From CAYMPH01 sp964392365 (GTDB taxonomy: Bacteria; Spirochaetota; UBA4802; UBA5550), in the NCBI GenBank assembly GCA_964392365.1, contig CAYMPH010000005.1:186001-250000 (forward strand): a DNA stretch of 64,000 nt, written 5' to 3'. The position numbers and the translations under genes were made by a program. Below are positions 54,063-62,538 of the stretch, in pieces. Each line of letters opens with the position of its first letter. Positions within the stretch are counted from its first letter, which is position 1. The notes beneath the pieces were generated by a model. It searched no databases. It worked only from the letters and a program-made list of their open reading frames with translations, and was not told the origin of the DNA.

Positions 54063-55817
54063 TTACATCAGAATCTTAATGCCTTCATTACCGGAATTTA
54101 TGATCAATAAGCTGTTGTCGCAATGCTTTTCAAATTTAATAAATTGTTCCATTGAATGCTTTTTGGAATCTCCGGATAAGTTGGCATATCTGCGTTTTAT
54201 CTTTTTCTTCGATTTAATTATATGCCTCGAAATAATCTTAGCCTCAGAGCTGCTTTTATCAGAATGAAAATTTGCAATTTTTTCATCGAATAAAATCATG
54301 CTGTCTTCCATGGCAGTTGATAACTGGTGAGAAGCAAGAAGCTCAGCTGTAATTTTAAAAAAATGGTATCCCTTAATGGCCAGATCAACAGCCTTAGGAA
54401 ATTTTTTATAATTGAATCTGAGAGTTTTAAATAAAAATTTAAAATAAATAAAACCGTATCTGCTGAATCCCTGAAGGAAAAGAGAGCGGAACAATGCTTT
54501 TATATCCGGCCAGGTTAGAGGTTTATCCCAGTTGCTCTTTGCAGAAAGATCCTTTATTAAAACAAAACTTCTTTCAAAATATTTTTCAGGCGAGTATAAT
54601 TCAGAAATTACATGCTTATAACCGGCAACTATTTTTTCCAAAGGCATACGTGTAATGAAATTCACCTTTAAATCATGCGTATTATTTCCGCTTGTATCAT
54701 GCAAAAGACGGTTTTCGCTCTGAAGCCGGCGATGCAGCTGAGTATTCGGTAAAGCCATCATCAGGCCTATCATTGCTATAGGTATACCTGCTTTCTGAAT
54801 AAAATCAATCTGAAGATCAAATATATTTTCAGGATCAGTATCAAATCCAATTATGAATCCTGCACACACCTCAAGGCCTCTGGCCTGAATTTTTTTCACG
54901 CTTGCTAAAAGATCAACAACTGCATTCTGATTTTTATAAGCAGCCTGCAGAGTTGCAGGATCAGGAGTTTCAATTCCGATAAACACCATATCAAAATTCG
55001 CCCTGAACATCAGATCCATAAGTTCATCGTCTGCTGCAATATTAATACTTGCTTCAGTAAAAATTGTGAATGGGAAATCATGTTCAATCTGCCATTCAAT
55101 AATATGCTTTAATAAAATCTTTACCTTCTGCTTATTTCCAATAAAGTTATCGTCCACAATAAAAATCGGCCCCCGGAAACCTGTCTTGTAAACAGCGTCT
55201 ATTTCTCTGATGAACTGTTCCGGAAGTTTTGTTCTCGGAATTCTTCCGAACATTTCAATTATATCACAAAACTCACAGCTGAAAGGACATCCGCGGGAAA
55301 ACTGAAGCGACATGATCATGTAATCATTTACATTTATCAGATCAAACCTCGGCAATGGAGTCAGAGTTATTTCCGGTTTCGTTGTATCAGTATATATTTT
55401 TTTAGCAGATCCCTTTTCATAATCAGATAAAAACAGTGGAAGAGTAATTTCAGCTTCATTGAGAATAAAAAAATCAACTCCAGTAATTTTTTCAAAGGAA
55501 GATGTCGGATATGGTCCTCCTGCCACTACAGGCACTCCGCAGGCGTTGCATAGCTTTACTGCATGCTCAAATGAATCTTTCTGAACAATCATTGATGAAA
55601 TGAATACAAGATCAGAACTTTTAATATCAGCAGCATCAAGTTCTGATATATTCATATCAATAAGTTTAATTTCATAATCTTCAGGCAGCAGTGATGCAAT
55701 GGTAAGAAGTCCGAGTGGAGGCATCATGGTTTTCTTGTTAACAAAAGAAAGAGTGTATTTGTAACTCCAATACGTAGCAGGAAATTCCGGGTATATCAGT
55801 AAAATTTTTTTCTTCAA
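54063..55817 (-). CDS. B12-binding-domain radical SAM protein
   Basis: 584 aa. N-terminal cobalamin-binding fold (~1-140): ILLIYPEFPATYWSYKYT, MMPPLGLLTIASLLP, VAGGPYPTSS. The radical-SAM core has RGCPFSCEFCDIIEMFGR with CxxxCxxC. A C-terminal region of DUF4070 type follows (VNFITRMPLEKIVAGYKHVI, LYSPEKYFERSFV), then a long helical tail. The DxHxxG axial-His motif is absent; the equivalent reads DMNISE. It starts at TTG with GGAGGATGCCTT upstream. Members of this group methylate or rearrange unactivated carbons; the substrate here is unknown. Confidence 0.88.
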   Translation of the reverse strand: MKKKILLIYPEFPATYWSYKYTLSFVNKKTMMPPLGLLTIASLLPEDYEIKLIDMNISELDAADIKSSDLVFISSMIVQKDSFEHAVKLCNACGVPVVAGGPYPTSSFEKITGVDFFILNEAEITLPLFLSDYEKGSAKKIYTDTTKPEITLTPLPRFDLINVNDYMIMSLQFSRGCPFSCEFCDIIEMFGRIPRTKLPEQFIREIDAVYKTGFRGPIFIVDDNFIGNKQKVKILLKHIIEWQIEHDFPFTIFTEASINIAADDELMDLMFRANFDMVFIGIETPDPATLQAAYKNQNAVVDLLASVKKIQARGLEVCAGFIIGFDTDPENIFDLQIDFIQKAGIPIAMIGLMMALPNTQLHRRLQSENRLLHDTSGNNTHDLKVNFITRMPLEKIVAGYKHVISELYSPEKYFERSFVLIKDLSAKSNWDKPLTWPDIKALFRSLFLQGFSRYGFIYFKFLFKTLRFNYKKFPKAVDLAIKGYHFFKITAELLASHQLSTAMEDSMILFDEKIANFHSDKSSSEAKIISRHIIKSKKKIKRRYANLSGDSKKHSMEQFIKFEKHCDNSLLIINSGNEGIKILM

Positions 55818-56160
55818 AAGGCATCCTCCATTAGATAAATAAACTTACAACTGAATTAAATATATAGATAAACGTTTCATGAAAAATTATTGAATTTAAT
55901 TTTAAAAATATGGTATGTTATATACAGATATAGAAGTTATGTATTGATTTTAAAAACTATAACTTATCATACTTGGTTTTTCCGCTATATTATATAGACA
56001 ATAAAATCATATATAAGGTTGCAAAAAATTTTAAAAATAATTTTTTTTTTAAAACAATTATAGTAAAAGGTTTTACATAAATAACTTTGTTCATCAAAAT
56101 AGAGTTTATTATTTCAATATAAGACAATTCAATAAATTGCAGGGAAAAGAGGTGAATAAA
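55818..56160. other. AT-rich intergenic region
   Basis: 343 bp of very AT-rich DNA (with a run of ten or more T residues near 56040), divergent between the radical-SAM gene and a small membrane protein. No repeat, RNA fold or extra ORF stands out. Confidence 0.5.
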
Positions 56161-56616
56161 ATGCTTTTGAGAATAATACTACCAATCTTAGCTGCGAGTC
56201 TTACTTTTTCTTTGCATATGATTATATCCATATTTGAAACTGTCAAGTCAATTAGCAGCCTGGATCCATCATTAAATATAAGTTACTGGGGAATATATTC
56301 ATCTTCTTTAATGAATTATACAGGATTTTCTATTGCGATTGGAATACTATTATTAACCTATGCAGCGCTAAAATATATACAAATTGGAAAAGCAGGCAAG
56401 CGCATTATATTAACCGGAATAATAATATCGTGTATTCTTTTTTTAATTCTAAGTTTTTCTTTTGGTTTTTATACGGTTTCAATAGAAGAATTTTATATAA
56501 ATAAAATCGGCTGGTTTGTTGTATCAGTAAAAAAAATGCTGATCCTGCCTGTCACTATTATATCATTTATTCCAGGATATATATACATTATTGCCAAAAC
56601 AAAAAAAATGAAATAA
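56161..56616 (+). CDS. Small four-helix membrane protein, unknown
   Basis: 151 aa from the ATG at 56161, which follows AAAGAGGTGAATAAA; the open frame begins upstream at a TTG. Four predicted membrane helices (starting LLRIILPILAASLTFSLHMI; then YTGFSIAIGILLLTYAALKY; GIIISCILFLILSFSFGFYT; VTIISFIPGYIYIIA) and a basic C-terminus. I do not recognise the family. It is followed after 200 bp of AT-rich DNA by the PilZ-like gene. Confidence 0.6.
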   Translation: MLLRIILPILAASLTFSLHMIISIFETVKSISSLDPSLNISYWGIYSSSLMNYTGFSIAIGILLLTYAALKYIQIGKAGKRIILTGIIISCILFLILSFSFGFYTVSIEEFYINKIGWFVVSVKKMLILPVTIISFIPGYIYIIAKTKKMK

Positions 56617-56818
56617 TAAACTGGAAATAAAAAATATATCATTAAAAGTTTTTTTTGTTAAGAAAAAATCTATTAAACTTATCCTGTTATATATCAATAA
56701 AAATTTTACACAATTAATATTAAGTTTTCTGTTTTTAAAAAAATAAGTTTGATAAAATAACCTGCTATTTTACTTTAAGATATTATTACTTTCAGATTAT
56801 ACTTCCCGGGATTATTGA

Positions 56819-57913
56819 ATGATTAATCAGATTAGAACACTGTCAGATAAAACGCAGTTTGAAAAAGTTTTTAATAAATTTTTCATCAACAGCAGTCTAT
56901 CTCTGAATTTGAAAGATAGAACTGTAAATGCAAAATTCATAGGCTATTCAGATGAAAAAGCCGGATTTAGAATTTCTGAAATAAAAAATGTTCCAGATGA
57001 CTGCGTTATAGAATTTAAAAACGAATTTTATACAATCTATTTGAATCTTAGATTTATTGAAAAACAGGAAGATGATGTTTTTATTTTTATACCATTAAAA
57101 TTCCAGTTTTTAAGCCAGATCCGCTCAGAAGAAAGAATTTCTGCAGATGAAGACGGAGGGAAAAAACTTGTTTTTGTAACAAATGTTATTTCAGATTTTT
57201 TAATTAATAATATTTTAACCCAAAGACTCCAGGTTGTTGATAAAATAAAAGAAATAATTCTTTCGGATATGGAAAAAGCATTTGAATCATTGAAAGTTTA
57301 CTTTATCAATGAAGGAACAACTGATTCAAGAATGAAATTTTTTGTAAGAGAAAAAGTTCCTTTATTTATTTCTGACATCAATACTCCTGTATCTGCAAAA
57401 AATAAAGAGATATTTCAGGATTATTTAAAAAATATATACGCATCTGATTTCACAATGAAACATAAAAAATTTATTTCTGAAATTTCTGTTCCGTTTCTTT
57501 ACCAGACAAAACTGCCATACGGCTATATACAGATAAACAGCACTACACCGATGCCGGAAATCACGTTTAACAGCATAAAAAAATATTCCATTCAGATTGA
57601 TGAAATGTTTAAAAAGGCTAATATCTTTTCTAAAGCTGATGAACAATTTATAGTTAACAATTTTTCAAAACAGGGTTTCGGAATAGTTTTCAGCGAAAAA
57701 AAATATATTAGATATTTCAAGGAAAACAGCACTGTTTATCTTGAAATGAATTTTCCTGATCAGAAAAAAGCATCAATACTCGCTGCAGTAAAACATATTT
57801 CTTACACAAGCAAACATATTGCTATCGGCTTCATAATCAATGAAATTGACGCCCTTAGTGAAGTAAATTACGATAACTTTCTTGAATCCCTTACTCAAAA
57901 TAAAATTGAATAA
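56819..57913 (+). CDS. Conserved protein with a possible C-terminal PilZ-like domain
   Basis: 364 aa, soluble, no signal peptide. The overall build (N-terminal beta domain, central helical part beginning near QIRSEERISADEDGGKK, C-terminal beta domain) recalls Leptospira DUF1577-type proteins. In the C-terminus NFSKQGFGIVFS is close to the PilZ (D/N)xSxxG motif, but no RxxxR arginine pair stands just before it. c-di-GMP binding is therefore uncertain. Closed by a strong terminator. Confidence 0.55.
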   Translation: MINQIRTLSDKTQFEKVFNKFFINSSLSLNLKDRTVNAKFIGYSDEKAGFRISEIKNVPDDCVIEFKNEFYTIYLNLRFIEKQEDDVFIFIPLKFQFLSQIRSEERISADEDGGKKLVFVTNVISDFLINNILTQRLQVVDKIKEIILSDMEKAFESLKVYFINEGTTDSRMKFFVREKVPLFISDINTPVSAKNKEIFQDYLKNIYASDFTMKHKKFISEISVPFLYQTKLPYGYIQINSTTPMPEITFNSIKKYSIQIDEMFKKANIFSKADEQFIVNNFSKQGFGIVFSEKKYIRYFKENSTVYLEMNFPDQKKASILAAVKHISYTSKHIAIGFIINEIDALSEVNYDNFLESLTQNKIE

Positions 57914-57927
57914 AAAAATTATAATAA

Positions 57928-57958
57928 AATAAAAACCCGGCTTCCGCCGGGTTTTTTG
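57928..57958. terminator. Bidirectional intrinsic terminator
   Basis: Stem AACCCGGC / GCCGGGTT (8 bp) with loop TTCC, followed by TTTTTT on the plus strand and a T-rich run on the minus strand. It serves the PilZ-like gene and the convergent ahcY. Confidence 0.88.
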
Positions 57959-57964
57959 TAAATT

Positions 57965-58066
57965 TTAAATTAACTCTCCCTTACGTCCACTTTGATAAGA
58001 AGAGAGACCAAATCTTCTAATCTCCCCATTAACAAAGGGAAGATGCCCGCATGGCAGATGGGGTCA
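57965..58066. repeat. Repeat-like intergenic fragment (CTCCC/GGGAG type)
   Basis: TAACTCTCCCTTACGTCC and, further on, CCCCATTAACAAAGGGAAGA are pyrimidine- then purine-rich stretches that can fold back. They resemble the fragment at ~21632-21685 upstream of leuB. I read this as a degraded interspersed element, not a gene. Confidence 0.4.
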
Positions 58067-58068
58067 TT

Positions 58069-59505
58069 TTAATATCTGTAAGTATCAGGCTTGTACGGCC
58101 CTTCAATTGGGACATTAAGATAATCGGACTGCTCTTTTGTAAGCTTAGTCATTTTTACGCCAAGTTTTTCAAGATGAAGTCTTGCAACTTCTTCATCCAG
58201 TCTTTTTGGAAGTGTAAAAACTTTTATATCGTGCTTATTCTGAGCAAGTTCAATCTGAGCAAGAGACTGATTAGTAAAACTGTTGCTCATTACAAAACTT
58301 GGATGTCCTGTTGCGCAGCCGAGATTAACAAGTCTGCCCTCTGCAAGAACAATAATAGATTTACCTGATTTCAAAGTCCATTTATCAACCTGAGGTTTAA
58401 TAGTATCTTTCTTACAGTCTTTATTACCTTCAAGATAATGCATTGCAATCTCGCTGTCAAAGTGTCCGATGTTGCATACAATCGCGCCATCTTTCATCTT
58501 TTCCATATGAGCTCCGCTTATTACTTCCATGTTGCCTGTAGCTGTTACAAAAATATCTGCATCCTTAACTGCTTCTTCCATGGTTGTAACTTCGTATCCT
58601 TCCATTGCAGCCTGAAGAGCACATATTGGATCTATTTCTGTAACTTTTACTCTTGCACCGAAAAACTTCATGGACTGCGCGCATCCCTTACCGACATCGC
58701 CGAAACCGCAAACTACAACAATCTTGCCGGCAATCATGATATCTGTTGCTCTTTTGATTCCATCTGCAAGAGACTCTCTGCATCCGTAAAGATTATCAAA
58801 TTTTGATTTTGTTACTGAATCATTTACATTGATTGCAGGGAAAAGAAGCTCTCCGGCTTTTTCCATCTGATAAAGTCTGTGAACACCGGTAGTAGTTTCT
58901 TCAGAAACTCCTCTGATTGCTTTTACAGATTCGTTCCATTTTTTTGGAGTATTCTGAACGCTGTGCTTAACGCGTTCCATTATTACTTCCATTTCTTTAT
59001 GATCATATTTTTTATCAAGGATAGATGCATCCTTCTCGGCTTTTACACACTGATGAATGTAAAGAGTTGCGTCACCGCCGTCATCAACAAGAAGATTAGG
59101 TCCTGTTCCATCAGGCCAAGTCAGAGCCTGCTCTGTACACCACCAGTACTCCTCAAGGGATTCGCCTTTCCATGCAAATACAGGAATTCCGGCTTTAGCA
59201 ATTGCAGCAGCAGCGTGATCCTGTGTAGAAAAAATATTACACGATGCCCATCTCACATCCGCTCCGATCGCTGTTAAAGTTTCGATAAGAACAGCTGTCT
59301 GAATTGTCATGTGAAGACTTCCTGCAACCTTTAAACCCTTAAGAGGTTTATCTTTCCCATATTTCTCTCTAATCGCCATAAGACCGGGCATTTCTGCTTC
59401 AGCTAGAAATATTTCTTTTCTTCCCCATTCTGCAAGAGACATATCAGCTACTTTGTGCTGCATTTTTAAATCAAGTTCCATAAATTTTTCAGCCACTTTA
59501 TTCAT
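58069..59505 (-). CDS. ahcY: Adenosylhomocysteinase
   Basis: 478 aa NAD-dependent S-adenosylhomocysteine hydrolase, which recycles SAH to homocysteine and adenosine. Segments: SCNIFSTQDHAAAAIAKAG, the NAD motif VVVCGFGDVGKGCAQSMK, EIDPICALQAAMEGYEVTTM, and the hallmark C-terminus ending YKPDTYRY. AAGGAG lies 8 bases before the ATG. It is second in an operon after the sahR-like regulator (48-bp gap). It should be induced when SAH builds up, through release of that regulator from the operator at 60471-60502. Confidence 0.96.
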   Translation of the reverse strand: MNKVAEKFMELDLKMQHKVADMSLAEWGRKEIFLAEAEMPGLMAIREKYGKDKPLKGLKVAGSLHMTIQTAVLIETLTAIGADVRWASCNIFSTQDHAAAAIAKAGIPVFAWKGESLEEYWWCTEQALTWPDGTGPNLLVDDGGDATLYIHQCVKAEKDASILDKKYDHKEMEVIMERVKHSVQNTPKKWNESVKAIRGVSEETTTGVHRLYQMEKAGELLFPAINVNDSVTKSKFDNLYGCRESLADGIKRATDIMIAGKIVVVCGFGDVGKGCAQSMKFFGARVKVTEIDPICALQAAMEGYEVTTMEEAVKDADIFVTATGNMEVISGAHMEKMKDGAIVCNIGHFDSEIAMHYLEGNKDCKKDTIKPQVDKWTLKSGKSIIVLAEGRLVNLGCATGHPSFVMSNSFTNQSLAQIELAQNKHDIKVFTLPKRLDEEVARLHLEKLGVKMTKLTKEQSDYLNVPIEGPYKPDTYRY

Positions 59506-59553
59506 TTAAATTCTCCTTAAATAATATATCTTATAAACCAGAAAAAGTTTTCA

Positions 59554-60468
59554 TCAATCTTTAACTGAAACAAACAGATTGATTTTCAAACCTCTTTCCG
59601 CGTTAAAAGTTTCTTTTTTAACAGATGAAAATCCTGTCTTTTTAAGCATCCGTATCATTTCTTCAGATGAAAGACCCAGCCACCTGTGACCGTACTCAGT
59701 CCGCATTTCCTCAACCTTGTGTTTTTCAAGCTCTGTAATTACAAGCGTTCCGCCTTTTTTGAGCACCCTCGATGTTTCCGAAATAACTTCATCCGGATGC
59801 TGCAGATAATGAAGTACCATATTGATTACAGCACAATCAGTTTCGTTATCCCTCATAGGAAGATGCTCGATGCTTCCGATTCTAAAATCAATTTTACCGT
59901 TCATGACGGCAAATCTTTCTCTTGCTTCATCAAGCATTCCAGGTGACTTATCAATACCAATCACTTTTCCAGCTTTTTCTGATAGATACGGAACGAGATC
60001 TCCAGTACCGCATCCAAGGTCAGCTGCTACAGAACACACCGGCATATTCAGAACTATTTTCTCAGAAAGATTCAGATTCCCGAGAATCCCTTTTTTAATA
60101 GAAGGAAGATTGTCCGCGATAGAATCAAAATATTTTACTTTTTCCTCTGAACGCTCAATAATAACTTTTTCAAGATTATTTACATCATCAAGAAGTTCAG
60201 GATCGGATTTAACTGCTTCTAAAAGCATTTTTTTAGCTGAATGCTTATTATCATCTTCAACAGCCCTGTAAAAAACCCAGAGTCCGTCTCGCCGCGATGT
60301 CAATAATCCGCTATCAGTGAGAATTTTCAGATGTCGCGAAATCCTCGATTGCCCCATACCCATTGCCGCAACAATTTCATTCACGTTAAGTTCGTGTTTC
60401 ATAACAAGATTAAATAATCGGAGTCTTGTCTCGTCGCTCAGTGCTTTAAAATAGGTTATAAGTTTCAT
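59554..60468 (-). CDS. sahR: ArsR-family regulator fused to SAM/SAH-binding methyltransferase domain (SahR-like)
   Basis: 304 aa. Residues ~1-75 are an ArsR winged helix (FKALSDETRLRLFNLVMKHE; recognition helix MGQSRISRHLKILTDSGL). Residues ~115-304 are a class-I methyltransferase fold with the SAM/SAH loop VAADLGCGTGDLVPYL and LVITELEKHKV. In proteobacteria this architecture beside ahcY is SahR, which senses SAH and represses the SAM-cycle genes. Here it heads the sahR-ahcY operon with a perfect palindrome across its own promoter. There is no Shine-Dalgarno; the 5' leader is only ~20 nt. Confidence 0.88.
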   Translation of the reverse strand: MKLITYFKALSDETRLRLFNLVMKHELNVNEIVAAMGMGQSRISRHLKILTDSGLLTSRRDGLWVFYRAVEDDNKHSAKKMLLEAVKSDPELLDDVNNLEKVIIERSEEKVKYFDSIADNLPSIKKGILGNLNLSEKIVLNMPVCSVAADLGCGTGDLVPYLSEKAGKVIGIDKSPGMLDEARERFAVMNGKIDFRIGSIEHLPMRDNETDCAVINMVLHYLQHPDEVISETSRVLKKGGTLVITELEKHKVEEMRTEYGHRWLGLSSEEMIRMLKKTGFSSVKKETFNAERGLKINLFVSVKD

Positions 60469-60470
60469 AC

Positions 60471-60502
60471 ATTACTATATCAAGATATATTGATATAGTA
60501 AT
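60471..60502. promoter_or_regulatory. SahR-type operator palindrome
   Basis: A perfect inverted repeat with 13-bp arms (ATTACTATATCAA / TTGATATAGTAAT) and a 6-bp spacer. The core ATATCAA-N6-TTGATAT fits the ArsR-family SahR motif as I recall it. It covers the -10 box and start region and ends 3 bp before the sahR ATG, so binding should repress the operon. Confidence 0.85.
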
Positions 60503-60523
60503 AAAATAGGGTCAAATCGTCAA
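60495..60523 (-). promoter_or_regulatory. sahR-ahcY promoter
   Basis: Minus-strand TTGACG (60518-60523) and TACTAT (60495-60500) with a 17-bp spacer. The -10 box lies inside the distal arm of the palindromic operator. Confidence 0.75.
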
Positions 60524-60534
60524 TAAAAAAAATG

Positions 60535-60565
60535 AAAAAGCCCGCCTTTTTTTTAAGCGGGTTTT
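60535..60565 (-). terminator. Terminator after the p83/100-like gene
   Basis: Minus-strand CCCGC / GCGGG arms (loop about 11 bases, T/A-rich), followed by CTTTTTCATTTTTTTT. It lies about 50 bp past the stop and just upstream of the sahR promoter. Confidence 0.6.
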
Positions 60566-60615
60566 AAACAAATTCTTATTAAAATACTTTTTGAATATCG
60601 GTTAATAGTAGTTTT

Positions 60616-62364
60616 CTACGGCTTAATTACATCAATCTGCGAAAGATCGTCTTTTTTCAGAACAAGTATCTGCTTATCAACACTGTTTATATATATATAA
60701 TCTTCATAAAAAGTTATAAATGTATTTTCATTTATTTCAGCTGAAGACCTTGCAGCTAATTTTAATGCAGAATCAAATCTGCCGAGAAAATATTTACCCT
60801 TATCAACCACTATTGCATAAATAAAATTTTCCTTTATCTCAACAAAACTTCTGTAAAATACAGGATCCGTGCCGGTAATTTTCGTCTCGAGCTTGTCCTT
60901 ATCAAGCAGAGTCAGATTGTATTCATTTGAATATTCAGCCTGCTTCCGGGTAATTACAATTACACCACCTGAAAATACATCATATTTATTCCCGCCTATA
61001 TTTCCAACAGGGGATCTGAAATCAATTTTGCGCGTGGATGCATTGATCATATACATATCATTATTGTAATGACCGTTTTTCAGCCACTCATTTATTTTCA
61101 TGTAGTAAAACTTTTCCCCAAGTATTTTTTTATCTTTATCTTTTTCTTTAAGTTCTTTTTCTTTTAAAGCAAGCTCTTCCTCTTTCTTATTAAGTTCCTT
61201 TTCTTTTTCAGAAACCGGATCATCTTTTTTCTCTTTTTTTGCAATAACAGCCTCATCTTTTTTTATTTCTTTCTTTTCTTCTTTCAGTTTCTCTTCTTTT
61301 TTTGCAACTGTCTCTTCTTTTTTCTTAACAACCTCAGCTTCTTTTTTTACTGTTTCTTCTTTTTTTGCAACTGTGTCTTCTTTTTTCTTAACAACCTCAG
61401 CTTCTTTTTTTACTTCACTCTTTTCTTTTTCAGTCTTCTCTTCTTTCTTTGCAATTTCAGTTTCTTTTTTCTTCTTTTCAACAGGATCAGTTATTTTTTT
61501 AACTTCCTCTTTTTCTTTTTTTATTTCTTCCTCTTTTTTCTTAACAGCTTCTTTCTTCTCTTCAACTTTTTTCTTTTCTTCAATGACAGCTTTTTTTTCT
61601 TCTATAATTTTTTCATCTTTTTTTGCAATTTCCTTTTTCTCTTCAGTAATTTCCTTCTTTTCCTTTTCTATCTTTTTTTCTTTAATTTCAGTTAAATCTT
61701 TTCTTTCCTTAATTGCACTATCATCTTTTCGTATTTCTTTTTTAATATTTTCATCAGATATAATATCCGGGTCAATTGAATCAATACTGTCTTTTGAAGC
61801 TTTTTCAGTTAATGGAATTACTATTTTTGATTTTCCGGGCCACTCATAATATTTAACAGACATGCCTGCATTTTCAGAATTAATTTTATTCATAACTACC
61901 GGTTTATAAACAGCGGATAAATATTCGATATTACCTCTATAAAAAGCATTGTAATAAGTTATAAAAACCGCAAGCGCTCTTGCGCTGTTTGCTTTATAAC
62001 CATACATTTTTTCAAGATAACCCTGAATAATATTCTGGACATGCCTCACATGAGTTACATTTGCTTCTTTATCTATTGAAAAAATATCTGCTGAAAATTT
62101 TTCAGGATCTTCTTTAGATATAGCTCTCACAATTGAATATTTCATATGGTATTTTGCATTCTGATTCTTTTTTAATTTATCAGCAAGCTGATATCCTATT
62201 GATATAACCTCCCTTGCAGGATCATTTCTGATAGATTTTCCAGTATAATTCACAAATTCAACTTTTTTTGCTTTTTTAATTTCCTGAACATCAACATTAA
62301 GTGCACGGGAAGTCGCGGGAAGGATCAATAATATTCCGAAAATAACTGGAATTATTTTTTTCAT
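60616..62364 (-). CDS. p83/100-like exported protein with Lys/Glu-rich coiled-coil
   Basis: 582 aa from the ATG at 62364, preceded by GGAGACTGCA; the frame opens 15 bp earlier. Signal peptide IIPVIFGILLILPATSRA. The N-terminal ~180 residues match my memory of Borrelia/Treponema p83/100: KVEFVNYTGKSI, IIQGYLEKMYGYKANSARAL, AVFITYYNAFYRG, YYEWPGKSKIVIPL. Residues ~190-430 are almost only K, E, I, V, D and A (a long charged coiled coil) and include a 63-bp tandem duplication. The last ~170 residues form a beta-rich domain. Probably a periplasmic or envelope structural protein. Confidence 0.8.
   Translation of the reverse strand: MKKIIPVIFGILLILPATSRALNVDVQEIKKAKKVEFVNYTGKSIRNDPAREVISIGYQLADKLKKNQNAKYHMKYSIVRAISKEDPEKFSADIFSIDKEANVTHVRHVQNIIQGYLEKMYGYKANSARALAVFITYYNAFYRGNIEYLSAVYKPVVMNKINSENAGMSVKYYEWPGKSKIVIPLTEKASKDSIDSIDPDIISDENIKKEIRKDDSAIKERKDLTEIKEKKIEKEKKEITEEKKEIAKKDEKIIEEKKAVIEEKKKVEEKKEAVKKKEEEIKKEKEEVKKITDPVEKKKKETEIAKKEEKTEKEKSEVKKEAEVVKKKEDTVAKKEETVKKEAEVVKKKEETVAKKEEKLKEEKKEIKKDEAVIAKKEKKDDPVSEKEKELNKKEEELALKEKELKEKDKDKKILGEKFYYMKINEWLKNGHYNNDMYMINASTRKIDFRSPVGNIGGNKYDVFSGGVIVITRKQAEYSNEYNLTLLDKDKLETKITGTDPVFYRSFVEIKENFIYAIVVDKGKYFLGRFDSALKLAARSSAEINENTFITFYEDYIYINSVDKQILVLKKDDLSQIDVIKP
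61291..61413. repeat. 63-bp tandem duplication inside the p83/100-like gene
   Basis: Two copies with an exact 63-bp period (GCAACTGTCTCTTC at 61304 and GCAACTGTGTCTTC at 61367), coding for a 21-residue unit VKKEAEVVKKKE(D/E)TVAKKEE. Near-identity suggests recent slippage or duplication; length may vary between strains. Confidence 0.8.
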
Positions 62365-62538
62365 TGCAGTCTCCATCAATATATTTTATAATTAAGAGTC
62401 TATTTATTGTATTATGGCATAAATACTCAATTATAAAAAATACTGCCTATATTTAATATTTGTCAAGATTTTTACTTGATGCATTTTCCGGCATTATAAA
62501 CTAATATCCTCGAATAAAAAAATAAACACGGGATAGAT

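Noticed and set aside
59506..59553. SAH riboswitch before ahcY
   Set aside because: Only 48 bp separate sahR from ahcY, and the palindromic operator upstream of sahR already accounts for control.
61291..61413. CRISPR-like direct repeats
   Set aside because: They are an in-frame 63-bp tandem duplication without spacers, inside a coding sequence.
61373..61849. A 158-residue plus-strand open frame rich in Ser and Phe
   Set aside because: It is the complement of the Lys/Glu-rich coiled-coil region on the minus strand; composition alone keeps it open, and it has no ribosome-binding site.
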